Origin: Pedobacter jeongneungensis
Lineage (GTDB): Bacteria; Bacteroidota; Bacteroidia; Sphingobacteriales; Sphingobacteriaceae
Direction: 5' to 3'
Assembly (NCBI RefSeq): GCF_000633455.1
Contig: NZ_AYMG01000011.1
Span: forward strand, 62,001-126,000
Length of the DNA: 64,000 nt
This document shows positions 6,622 through 15,425 of the stretch, in pieces. Position 1 is the first letter of the stretch, and each line of letters begins with the position of its first letter. The translations under genes and the position numbers were made by a program. Under the pieces are notes generated by a model that was given only the letters and a program-made list of their open reading frames with translations, was not told the origin of the DNA and did no database searches.

Positions 6622-9600
6622 ATGAAGAAAATTTTACTCGCCATTGGGCTGGTAATTTCTACTACATTTCTGTTTGCACAGCAAACTACCTTCCCGGTTA
6701 ATGGCTCTTTTGATACCAGACCCGGAATGTTTGCCTTCACAAACGCAACAATAGTAGTTAATGCCAATCAAACCCTCACAAATGCTACACTTTTAATTAA
6801 AGGACAAACCATACAGGGCGTTGGTGCCAGTTTAGCTGTACCAAAAGGTTATGTGGTGATCGATTTAAAAGGAAAGTTTGTTTATCCTTCCTTAATTGAT
6901 GCTTTTACCAGTTACGGCCTTACTGAAGCACCTGCACAGCAACGTGGCTTTGGTGGTCAGCGTCAATCAATATTTATATCTACTAAAAAAGGAGCTTACG
7001 GTTGGAACGAATCAATCAGACCAGAAACTTATGTGAAAAATATCTTTTCTACCGACAGTAAAAAAGCGGATGAATTGCGCAAAGTAGGCTTCGGAAGTGT
7101 AAATGTGATCAGTCGCGATGGTATTGCACGTGGTGTTTCGGCAGCAGTAACCTTAAATGAAGGTGCTGATAATAGCGTAATTTTAAAAGACCAGACCGCA
7201 GCAAATTATTCGTTTAACAAAGGAACTTCATCAAATGACTATCCCACTTCGTTGATGGGTTCAATTGCTTTATTGCGTCAAACTTATTACGATGCACAGT
7301 GGTATGGCAAACAAAAAGACGAATACAACATTTCGCTTGATGAATTTGGCAAGCAACAAACCATGCCACAGATTTTCGAGGTAGACGGATGGCAGAATAT
7401 CCTGCGTGCGGATAAAATCGGAAAAGAGTTTGGCAAGAAATACATCATTAAATCAACTGGTGATGAATACCAACGCATTAACGAGGTTAAAGCAACGGGC
7501 GCAAGTTTGATTATCCCTTTAACTTTCCCTAAAGCTTACGATGTGGAAGATCCTGCGGAAGCCAGAAACGTAAGTTTATCGCAGATGAAAGGCTGGGAAC
7601 TTGCACCAACCAACCCGGCAAGTTTGGAAAAAGCAGGAATCAAATTTGCTTTAACGGCTTTCGGACTGGAGAACAGCCGCGATTTCTGGGCAAATATCCG
7701 CACGGCGATCGAAAATGGCCTGACCGAAAAACAGGCTTTACAATCGGTTACCGAAATTCCTGCCTCGCTTTTGGGCGTCAGCGATAAAGTAGGCTCACTG
7801 GAAAAAGGAAAAGTTGCCAACTTTTTGATCTCATCTGATAACCTGTTCAAAAACGGGAACATCATTTTCGAAAACTGGGTACAGGGAAAACGTTTTGTAG
7901 TCAATAAAATGGATGTAAGCGATGTACGTGGTACTTATAACTTAAACGTTGATGGTGTGGGTGCATTAACCCTAAAAATTACGGGTACAGGTGGTGGATC
8001 TACCGCAGCAATTGAAAGAGTAGGTGCAGATAGTGTTAAAACGACCGCTACTTTTACCCGGAACGGCGATTGGATCAGCATTAATTTTAACTTAAAAAAA
8101 AACCCTAAAGGCGATATTCGTTTAAGCGGTTATATTACTTCGGCAAATCCGGTTACGATTAAAGGCGAATCGGCTTTAGCAGATGGGACTAATGGAAAAT
8201 TTACCGCAACGTATAAAGAAGCAGCAAAAGAAACACCTAAAAAAGATGAACCTAAAGCTACTTTAGCCATGGGGCCTGTAATTTATCCTTTCTCGGCTTT
8301 TGGAAATACTGAATTGCCTAAACAGGAAACTGTGCTGATTAAAAACGGTACCGTTTGGACGAACGAAAAAGATGGTATCCTTCAAAATGCAGATGTACTT
8401 TTAGAAAACGGAAAGATTAAAGCAGTTGGTAAAAATCTTTCGGCCAGCGGTGCAAAAGTAATCGATGCTACGGGCAAACACATTACAGCCGGTATTATTG
8501 ACGAACACTCGCACATTGCAGGCGCCGGAGGCATTAATGAGGGTGCACAATCAGTTTCGGCTGAAGTACGTGTGGCCGACATCATCAACTCTGAAGATGT
8601 AAACATTTACCGTCAGCTAGCTGGTGGGGTAACTACATCGCATATTTTACACGGTTCGGCAAACCCAATTGGTGGACAGTCGCAACTGATTAAATTACGT
8701 TGGGGCAAATCGCCTGAAGAATTAAAATTTGTTGGTGCCGATGGCTTCATCAAATTTGCCCTGGGCGAAAACGTAAAACAAAGTAATTTTGGTACAGGTG
8801 CCCGTTTCCCGGTTACGCGTATGGGCGTTGAGCAGACTTTTGTAGATGAGTTTACCCGTGCAAAAGAATACCAAAAAGCATTATCAGTAAAAGGTAACAG
8901 TGTACGTAAAGACCTTGAACTGGATGCGATTGTAGAAATTTTGAACTACAAACGTTTCATCACCTGCCACTCTTATGTGCAAAGCGAAATCAACATGCTC
9001 ATCCATGTGGCCGATAGTTTAGGCTTTAAAATCAACACTTTTACACACATTTTAGAAGGTTATAAAGTGGCCGATAAAATGAAAGCACATGGTATTGCAG
9101 GTTCTACCTTCTCTGATTGGTGGGCTTATAAAAATGAAGTGGCCGAAGCGATCCCTTACAACGGAAAAATCATGCATAATGTGGGTATTACCACTGCTTT
9201 TAACTCTGATGATGCCGAAATGGCCCGTCACTTAAACCAGGAAGCAGGAAAATCGGTTTTATACGGTAACGTTCCGGAAGAAGACGCTTTGAAATTTGTA
9301 ACACTAAACCCAGCCAGAATGCTGCACATTGATGACAAAGTAGGCAGTTTAAAGGCTGGTAAAGATGCCGATGTGGTGATCTGGACCGCCAATCCACTTT
9401 CTATTTATGCAAGGGCAGAGAAAACATTTGTAGATGGCATTGCTTATTGGGACATCGATAAAGATGCTCAAATTATCAAAGCACAACAGGTAGAGAAAGC
9501 CCGTTTGATCCAAAAAATGTTAGAAAGCAAAAGCAAAGGTGGCCGCATGCAACGCCCGATGGGTGATGCGCCACGTTTATACAATTGCGAAACTTTAGAA

Positions 9601-9642
9601 AACTATTCAGCAGAATTAACCGAGAAAGAACATGCACACTAA
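6622..9642 (+). CDS. Exported amidohydrolase with two tandem modules
   Basis: 1006 residues with an N-terminal signal peptide (KKILLAIGLVISTTFLFAQQ). Two amidohydrolase-superfamily modules are joined in one chain. The C-terminal module (about 555-1000) has the metal motif H629-S-H631 in GIIDEHSHIAG, further His in ITCHSYVQ (about H783) and THILEGYK, and an Asp pair in FNSDDAEMARH (about 863-864), so it is probably an active imidazolonepropionase- or dipeptidase-like metal hydrolase in the periplasm. The N-terminal module (about 25-430) keeps the framing motifs (KFVYPSLIDAF and the closing VGSLEKGKVANFLI) but has no HxH, and looks catalytically dead. The substrate is unknown. It overlaps the next gene by 11 bp, implying cotranslation and a joint function. 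Confidence 0.85.
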   Translation: MKKILLAIGLVISTTFLFAQQTTFPVNGSFDTRPGMFAFTNATIVVNANQTLTNATLLIKGQTIQGVGASLAVPKGYVVIDLKGKFVYPSLIDAFTSYGLTEAPAQQRGFGGQRQSIFISTKKGAYGWNESIRPETYVKNIFSTDSKKADELRKVGFGSVNVISRDGIARGVSAAVTLNEGADNSVILKDQTAANYSFNKGTSSNDYPTSLMGSIALLRQTYYDAQWYGKQKDEYNISLDEFGKQQTMPQIFEVDGWQNILRADKIGKEFGKKYIIKSTGDEYQRINEVKATGASLIIPLTFPKAYDVEDPAEARNVSLSQMKGWELAPTNPASLEKAGIKFALTAFGLENSRDFWANIRTAIENGLTEKQALQSVTEIPASLLGVSDKVGSLEKGKVANFLISSDNLFKNGNIIFENWVQGKRFVVNKMDVSDVRGTYNLNVDGVGALTLKITGTGGGSTAAIERVGADSVKTTATFTRNGDWISINFNLKKNPKGDIRLSGYITSANPVTIKGESALADGTNGKFTATYKEAAKETPKKDEPKATLAMGPVIYPFSAFGNTELPKQETVLIKNGTVWTNEKDGILQNADVLLENGKIKAVGKNLSASGAKVIDATGKHITAGIIDEHSHIAGAGGINEGAQSVSAEVRVADIINSEDVNIYRQLAGGVTTSHILHGSANPIGGQSQLIKLRWGKSPEELKFVGADGFIKFALGENVKQSNFGTGARFPVTRMGVEQTFVDEFTRAKEYQKALSVKGNSVRKDLELDAIVEILNYKRFITCHSYVQSEINMLIHVADSLGFKINTFTHILEGYKVADKMKAHGIAGSTFSDWWAYKNEVAEAIPYNGKIMHNVGITTAFNSDDAEMARHLNQEAGKSVLYGNVPEEDALKFVTLNPARMLHIDDKVGSLKAGKDADVVIWTANPLSIYARAEKTFVDGIAYWDIDKDAQIIKAQQVEKARLIQKMLESKSKGGRMQRPMGDAPRLYNCETLENYSAELTEKEHAH

Positions 9643-10948
9643 AAGATATATATTAAGTCTGGCTTTATCGGCAACAAGCCTGATGTGTTTTGCGCAGGCA
9701 AACATTTCGCCAGCTAAAAAACAAAGTAAAACCATCGCCATCACCGGTGCTACGGTACATGTGGGGAATGGAACAGTCATTGAAAATGGCACGATCCTTT
9801 TTGGCAACGGAAAAATTATTTCGGTTACGGCCAACGGGCAGGTACCACAGGATGATGTGCAGCGTATTGTAGCCACGGGAAAACACATTTACCCTGGTTT
9901 TATTGCTGCAACCACCAACCTGGGTTTAACAGAAATTGAAGCGGTAAAAGCAACCTTGGATTTTCAGGAAATAGGTGATTTTAATTCGCACATCCGCTCC
10001 ATCGTAGCTTACAATACCGATTCTAAAGTTCCGGCAACTTTACGCAGCAATGGTGTATTAATGGCACAGCCAACGCCACAGGGCGGCACCGTTTCGGGCA
10101 GTTCATCCGTAGTTCAGCTCGATGCCTGGAACTGGGAAGATGCAGCAATTAAAACCGACGATGCCATGCATGTTACCTGGCCGGTTACCCCACGTTTCAG
10201 GGGCGGTTTTGGAGGCTTTGGCCGTCCGCAAGCATCGCCAGAGGCACTGGCCGAAAGAACACAGGCTGCTATTGCTCAATTGACTTCTTTCTTTGCCGAA
10301 GCTAAAGCTTATTCGGAAATGGGCAAACCAGAGGTAATCAATACCCGTTTCGAAGCAATGAAAAAAGTATTCGCTGGTAACGAGAAATTGTTTATTGCTG
10401 CAGATAGTCAGAAGGATATTGTTGCAGCAGTTAATTTCGCGAAGAAATTTGGCATCACTCCGGTAATCACCGGCGCAGATGAAGCTTACCTGGTAATCGA
10501 TTTCTTAAAAGAAAACAATATTACTTTGGTGGTGAAACAGCCTCATGCCTTACCGAACAACAATGATGATGATGTAAACATGCCTTATAAAAATGCTGCC
10601 GTATTGGCCAATGCAGGTTTAAACGTGGTATTGAGTATTGATGGTTACTGGCAACAGCGCAACCTGCCTTTTATGGCGGGTACGGTTACGGCCTGGGGAT
10701 TAGATAAAGAAAAAGCGCTATCAACCATTACCTTAAACGCAGCAAAAGCGATGGGTGTTGATAAAACCACAGGAAGTATCGAAACAGGTAAAGATGCTAC
10801 ATTCTTTATTTCGGCTGGCGATGCTTTAGACATGCGCACCAATAAAGTGGAGCAGGCTTTTATTCAGGGCAGGGATATTAACCTGGATAACCTGCACAAA
10901 CAACTGGATAAAAAATTCAGCGATAAATATACCGCAGAGAAGAAATAG
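9632..10948 (+). CDS. Exported amidohydrolase-like protein lacking the HxH motif
   Basis: 438 residues with a signal peptide (RYILSLALSATSLMCFAQA), starting inside the 3' end of the preceding gene. It has the amidohydrolase N-terminal beta-sandwich (TIAITGATVHVGNGTVIENG), a barrel and the C-terminal closing motif TGSIETGKDATFFIS. Where metal-binding members have HxH, this one reads GKHIYPGFIAATTNLGL, and the usual later His ligands and Asp are not recognisable. It resembles the dead N-terminal module of its neighbour, so a partner or regulatory role in a complex is a reasonable inference. A terminator follows at 11004-11040. Confidence 0.8.
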   Translation: MHTKRYILSLALSATSLMCFAQANISPAKKQSKTIAITGATVHVGNGTVIENGTILFGNGKIISVTANGQVPQDDVQRIVATGKHIYPGFIAATTNLGLTEIEAVKATLDFQEIGDFNSHIRSIVAYNTDSKVPATLRSNGVLMAQPTPQGGTVSGSSSVVQLDAWNWEDAAIKTDDAMHVTWPVTPRFRGGFGGFGRPQASPEALAERTQAAIAQLTSFFAEAKAYSEMGKPEVINTRFEAMKKVFAGNEKLFIAADSQKDIVAAVNFAKKFGITPVITGADEAYLVIDFLKENNITLVVKQPHALPNNNDDDVNMPYKNAAVLANAGLNVVLSIDGYWQQRNLPFMAGTVTAWGLDKEKALSTITLNAAKAMGVDKTTGSIETGKDATFFISAGDALDMRTNKVEQAFIQGRDINLDNLHKQLDKKFSDKYTAEKK

Positions 10949-11003
10949 CTTTTTTAAATGGTTAAATTGTTAGAATTGCTTAATTGTTAAAATCTAAAAT
11001 GAG

Positions 11004-11040
11004 AACGGCCGACATTAATTTATCGGCCGTTTTTTGTTTT
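11004..11040 (+). terminator. Terminator of the amidohydrolase operon
   Basis: Stem AACGGCCGA (11004-11012) / TCGGCCGTT (11023-11031) with a 10-nt loop, followed by TTTTTGTTTT. Confidence 0.85.
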
Positions 11041-11073
11041 AAGATGGTTTGCTGGTATTGACGGATGATCACC

Positions 11074-11229
11074 AAACGTTCCTACGGAACGAAAACGCCA
11101 ATTATAAATTGGCTACCTAGGATTCGTCCCGATGGGACGGAAGACTGTTTATAATCAAAAATCGTCCCATCGGGACGAATCCTAGGTAGAAAAAAACATT
11201 GTTGTTTTTTCCGTTCCATAGGAACGTTT
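11074..11229. mobile_element. 156-bp nested-palindrome element (MITE-like)
   Basis: Terminal inverted repeats AAACGTTCCTACGGAACG (11074-11091) and, reversed, AAACGTTCCTATGGAACG (11212-11229), with one mismatch. Inside lies a perfect 27-bp inverted repeat (11113-11139 / 11163-11189) that begins CTACCTAGGATTCG. Each arm is itself hairpin-prone (CGTTCC-GGAACG; CGTCCC-GGGACG). The right end overlaps the stop codon of the 11229-11810 gene by one base. No coding capacity and no target duplication were identified. Confidence 0.7.
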
Positions 11230-11810
11230 CATGTTTTAGAAATAATATCTATACCATGCCTGTTTCCGTGCCCTCCATTGGCATAAATCGGGTTGGGTAC
11301 GCCTTCGCAGTAATCAAATCGCTTAAGCGCAAGTGCCTCTTTACTAAATTTTAAATAGATAACAGCGACTTTTGTACCTATTGGGTAACGGGAATAATCT
11401 TCGGGTTTTACCCTGATTCTTATTTTACCATTTTTATCTGGTCCGGCAAAAGTCAGGTATTCTGCATGTTCTGTTTTATCACGGTTGATCACTACACTAA
11501 TCAATTTGTTTTTACCCCCGGCTTTATCCTTCTTCCAATTGGCACTATCGTAGCTCATTACCAGCCATGCGAAGCAATAGCAAAAACCATACATGGCAAA
11601 GCCCGCACCTACAAATAAAATATAATCGTAGTATTTAAAATCTGCAAAGTGGTCTTTCAACAGTAGCGCAGTAAATGCCATCAATAAAGATATACTTCCC
11701 CCTAAAACAAATGGGAGAACATTCTTAACTCCTTTTTCCTGAGTTTCGATGTGCTTCAGATCTTCATCATTTAAAGGAATATTTTCTTCCAACCGTATTT
11801 CCATATCCAT
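11229..11810 (-). CDS. Hypothetical membrane protein
   Basis: 193 residues; no family recognised. The N-terminus is acidic and cytosolic-looking (EEIRL-type, LNDEDLKHIETQEKG). Two hydrophobic helices follow: VLPFVLGGSISLLMAFTALL and YILFVGAGFAMYGFCYCFAW. A soluble C-terminal part of about 100 residues includes beta-rich DKNGKIRIRVKPEDYSRYPIGTK, which resembles the bend seen in small membrane-anchored proteins with an extracytoplasmic beta domain. It stands alone, divergent from the TonB receptor at 12113, with its 3' end abutting the palindromic element. Coding is supported by length, the clean start and ordinary codon use. Confidence 0.6.
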   Translation of the reverse strand: MDMEIRLEENIPLNDEDLKHIETQEKGVKNVLPFVLGGSISLLMAFTALLLKDHFADFKYYDYILFVGAGFAMYGFCYCFAWLVMSYDSANWKKDKAGGKNKLISVVINRDKTEHAEYLTFAGPDKNGKIRIRVKPEDYSRYPIGTKVAVIYLKFSKEALALKRFDYCEGVPNPIYANGGHGNRHGIDIISKT

Positions 11811-12112
11811 CGTTTATCATCGGTGCCACCAACACAAAATAGATTTGCTTTACAAGTAAAATTAAGTGATTTAAATTAATTTAATCATTATTGGCAAAAA
11901 CCAGGATAATTAATTCTTAGTATCAATATTGGGTTCATGAAATGAGTCTAACATTTATTTAACATAGATGGGCAATATTAAATTACCTACCGTTATTTAT
12001 TTTAACATCCGCAGCAAAAATCAGCAGGTAGTAAACCTTTTATTAATATAAAATCAGAACTGAGTTAACAGTACAGTAACATCTTTGTGATCATATAATC
12101 AGAAAACTAATC
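11811..12112. other. Intergenic region, divergent promoters expected
   Basis: 302 bp between divergent genes. It is very AT-rich. The best -7-like word for the receptor is CATCTTTG at 12080-12087, one base off TAnnTTTG; no -33 was found. Nothing else is recognised. Confidence 0.4.
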
Positions 12113-15100
12113 ATGATGAAAAATTTACTTACAGCGGTGTTGTTAATGCTGTGCTGCACCTATAACGCAGCCCTGGCGCAAACTACACAGGCATCAATTT
12201 CAGGTATTATTACCGATCAGCAAAAGAAACCCATTCCCGGTGTTTCCGTACAGATCCGGAACAATTCAACCGGATTTACCACCAAAACCTCTACCAATGC
12301 ACAGGGTGAGTATACTTTTAAAGAGCTTCCTTTGGGCGGACCTTATTCGGTAAAAGCCATTTATGTTGGCTTTGGTGAACAAACCAGAACTGGCTATTAC
12401 TTAAACCAGGGCGATGCGGTTAAAGTCGCCATCAATATGCAAGAGGCCTCTCAGGATTTAGAAGCCGTGCAAGTAGTAGGCACAACCTTAAAAAACAAAA
12501 TTGAAAACATTGGAGCGGCTACAGCCATTTCAGCAAAAGCAATTACACAGTTGCCTGTTAATGGACGTAACTTTACCTCATTAATGGATTTATCTCCATT
12601 AAGCAGAGGTGGCAATATTTCAGGTCAGTTAGGTTCTTCTACCAACTATACCATTGATGGTATGAATGCAAAAAATCCAACATCGGCAGGAAGTACAACC
12701 AGCCGCAGCGGTGCACCATACTCTATTTCAATCGAAGCTGTACGTGAGTTTAAGGTAGTAACCAATCAATATGATGTTACTTATGGACGTAGCGGCGGTG
12801 GTACGGTTAGTGCGGTAACCAAACAAGGTACCAATACCCTAACAGGAAGTGCATTCACTTATGGCCGTGCTGATTGGTTATCTAGCGGATACGACATCAG
12901 AGGGAATAAACGTCAGGCAGATTTCTCTACCTACCAGTACGGTTTCTCATTGGGCGGACCAATTATTAAAGATAAATTACACTTTTTTGTGGCGTGGGAT
13001 CATCAACGCGATGCCCGTCCGCTGTTAATTGCAGATGTTCAATCTCCTGCAGATGAGTTGCGTTACAACATTAACCGCTCTACACTTGATTATTTTGTAG
13101 GCGTTGCCCGTTCTAAATATGGTGTTGCAAATTCGCCACAGTATGGTTCTTTTCCTAAACAAAGGGGATCGGACGCGGGTTTCGCCCGTTTAGATTGGCA
13201 AATTGATGAAAAAAACTTATTAACCATCCGCGATAATTATACCAACGACCGTAATAATTTAGGCTTGGAAGATAATACGGCCATCAATTTATACGAATCA
13301 ACCGGTAATGATAAAAACGTTGATAACAGTTTGTTGGCTACTTTACGTACCTCAATCAACTCGAAATTAACAAACGAATTAAAGGTTCAGCATTTATACA
13401 CTTTTCAAAAAAGTTCTCCTGGCGATCAATTGCCATCATCGAATATTCCCCGTGTAATTGTAGAGGGTGTAACATCTGTAATCAATGGCACAAACAGGGC
13501 AACCAATATCGAAATGGGTGGTCACCGTTTTGCACAGGAAGGTTTTACCAACAATGTATTGCAATTTGTAGATAACCTTTATTATAATACCGATAAGGTA
13601 AAATATACTTTTGGTGTCGATTTCATGTACACTCATGCCAAATCATTATATGGCAGTGAGGTAAATGGCCGTTTCCACGTTCAGGCAGGCACCAAAGATG
13701 TAATTACCAGTGCTCCCGGTGTAACACCTGTAGTAACCACTAAAGTACCTAACTTTGATAATTACGAAAACGGAACCGCTTACCGTTATTTCAGGGAAGT
13801 GCCTTTAATGGCCGATCCAAGTGTGCGTTCGAACATCATCAATGCTGGTATTTATGCACAAATGCAAACTAAACTGGCTAAAGGTTTAGATTTAACCGCT
13901 GGTATCCGTTTAGATTATGCGCATTATCCTTCTTCTCCATTAAATCAACTGGTATTTGATGAACTGGGTGTACGTACCGATAATAAACTAAAATCGTTCG
14001 TTATCCAGCCCCGTGCACAGTTCACCTGGGATATTAATGAGCAAAGAACAGACTTTGTCCGTTTTGGAGCAGGTATATTTGCCTCTGACATCAATAACTA
14101 TGTTACCATTAATAACTTAACTTTTGACGGTAAACATTACGGAACGGTTGATACACGTGTTGGCATCCCTACAGCTTATTTAACAGGCTACAGAAACGAT
14201 CCTTCAAGTGCGCCAACATTAAGTCAATACCAGATTGCAACCATCAACACCTACGGCGAGAACGCTAAAGTACCGGTTGTTTATAAATCAAACTTGTCTT
14301 ATAGTCACTTCTTCACGCCTAAATTAAGAGTGGGTATTGCAGGTTATGCAACTTTGGGCAGAAACAATTATGTATATGTAGATCGTAACATGGTTGCTAA
14401 TCCATATTTCAGGTTATCGAATGAGGACAACCGTGGAGTATATGTTCCTTTGGCAAGTATCCCACTTACCAATGGTGCAGCAGATTGGCAAAGAGGACGT
14501 ATCAGCGATAAAATTGGCCGTGTATTAGAAATGAACAGCGATGGTAAAGTAAACCAGTTTGCAGTTGTGCTTGATGCGACCTGGCAGTATTTTAGAGATG
14601 GTGAGGTTACAGTAAGTTATACCTATAACGATACAAAAGATAATACGTCATTTAACGGAAACGTGGCCAATACCTCAACCTTATCATTGCCGGTAAAAGA
14701 TGATCCACGTAATTTAAGCAACATGACTTATTCTGATAACCAGTTCAGGAACAAAGTTGTTTTTTACGCAACATCACCTAGCTTAGCCGGATTTAATATT
14801 GGCGTACGTTACTCTGGTATCGGCGGAACGCGTTACAGCTTACTATCTGGAGCCAATACCAATGGCGATTTCGTAGGTACGAATGATCTGGCATTCATTT
14901 TCGACAGGAACAACCCAAATGTTGCCACAAACGTGCGTAATGGCTTACAGGCTATTTTGGATAATCCTTTGGCCAGCCAGAGTTTGAAAGATTATATCAA
15001 TAAATACTCAGGTCAGATTGCACAACGTAATGGTGGTATTAATGGGTTTTACGGCATTGTTGATGTGAGGGTAACCAAAAAATTCAAACTGTACAAAACC

Positions 15101-15322
15101 CATACGATCGAATTATCTGTTGATGCATTTAACGTAGGTAACATCTTCAAAAAAACATGGGGTGTTAACGAATCGTTGGGTTCGCAGGCTTTATACGCAT
15201 TACAAAACCCTGCATTTGATGCCACCAATCAGAAATTTAACTACAATGTAAACAATGCCGGTATTGTAACCCCATCGGGTAATCCTTATCAGTTCCAGAT
15301 CGGTTTACGTTACGGTTTTTAA
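12113..15322 (+). CDS. TonB-dependent outer-membrane receptor, Oar-like
   Basis: 1069 residues. A signal peptide (LTAVLLMLCCTYNAALAQ) is followed by a carboxypeptidase-regulatory-like domain (about 28-112: ISGIITDQQKKPIPGVSV ... YTFKELPLGGPYSVKAIYVG), a plug domain (about 115-240: TAISAKAITQLPVNGRNF, SSTNYTIDGMN) and a long beta-barrel ending in the aromatic FQIGLRYGF expected for outer-membrane insertion by BAM. The LPVNGRNF/SIEAVREFKVVTNQYDVTYGRSGGG plug signature is that of Oar-like receptors rather than SusC. No SusD partner is adjacent. The substrate is unknown. A terminator follows directly. Confidence 0.9.
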   Translation: MMKNLLTAVLLMLCCTYNAALAQTTQASISGIITDQQKKPIPGVSVQIRNNSTGFTTKTSTNAQGEYTFKELPLGGPYSVKAIYVGFGEQTRTGYYLNQGDAVKVAINMQEASQDLEAVQVVGTTLKNKIENIGAATAISAKAITQLPVNGRNFTSLMDLSPLSRGGNISGQLGSSTNYTIDGMNAKNPTSAGSTTSRSGAPYSISIEAVREFKVVTNQYDVTYGRSGGGTVSAVTKQGTNTLTGSAFTYGRADWLSSGYDIRGNKRQADFSTYQYGFSLGGPIIKDKLHFFVAWDHQRDARPLLIADVQSPADELRYNINRSTLDYFVGVARSKYGVANSPQYGSFPKQRGSDAGFARLDWQIDEKNLLTIRDNYTNDRNNLGLEDNTAINLYESTGNDKNVDNSLLATLRTSINSKLTNELKVQHLYTFQKSSPGDQLPSSNIPRVIVEGVTSVINGTNRATNIEMGGHRFAQEGFTNNVLQFVDNLYYNTDKVKYTFGVDFMYTHAKSLYGSEVNGRFHVQAGTKDVITSAPGVTPVVTTKVPNFDNYENGTAYRYFREVPLMADPSVRSNIINAGIYAQMQTKLAKGLDLTAGIRLDYAHYPSSPLNQLVFDELGVRTDNKLKSFVIQPRAQFTWDINEQRTDFVRFGAGIFASDINNYVTINNLTFDGKHYGTVDTRVGIPTAYLTGYRNDPSSAPTLSQYQIATINTYGENAKVPVVYKSNLSYSHFFTPKLRVGIAGYATLGRNNYVYVDRNMVANPYFRLSNEDNRGVYVPLASIPLTNGAADWQRGRISDKIGRVLEMNSDGKVNQFAVVLDATWQYFRDGEVTVSYTYNDTKDNTSFNGNVANTSTLSLPVKDDPRNLSNMTYSDNQFRNKVVFYATSPSLAGFNIGVRYSGIGGTRYSLLSGANTNGDFVGTNDLAFIFDRNNPNVATNVRNGLQAILDNPLASQSLKDYINKYSGQIAQRNGGINGFYGIVDVRVTKKFKLYKTHTIELSVDAFNVGNIFKKTWGVNESLGSQALYALQNPAFDATNQKFNYNVNNAGIVTPSGNPYQFQIGLRYGF

Positions 15323-15360
15323 CCTTTAACTTAGCTAAGTATCTTAGCTTAAAGTCATAA

Positions 15361-15396
15361 AAAAAGGGAATGGATTTTTATCCGTTCCCTTTTTTT
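15361..15396 (+). terminator. Terminator of the Oar-like receptor gene
   Basis: Stem AAAAAGGGAATGGAT / ATCCGTTCCCTTTTT with a TTTT loop and a seven-T tail. Confidence 0.85.
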
Positions 15397-15403
15397 ATGT
15401 TTG
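15396..15403 (+). promoter_or_regulatory. Putative -7 box for the ABC exporter
   Basis: TATGTTTG matches TAnnTTTG, 22 nt before the ATG and immediately after the upstream terminator. No -33 match. Confidence 0.4.
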
Positions 15404-15425
15404 CACTAACAAACAACAAAACTTA

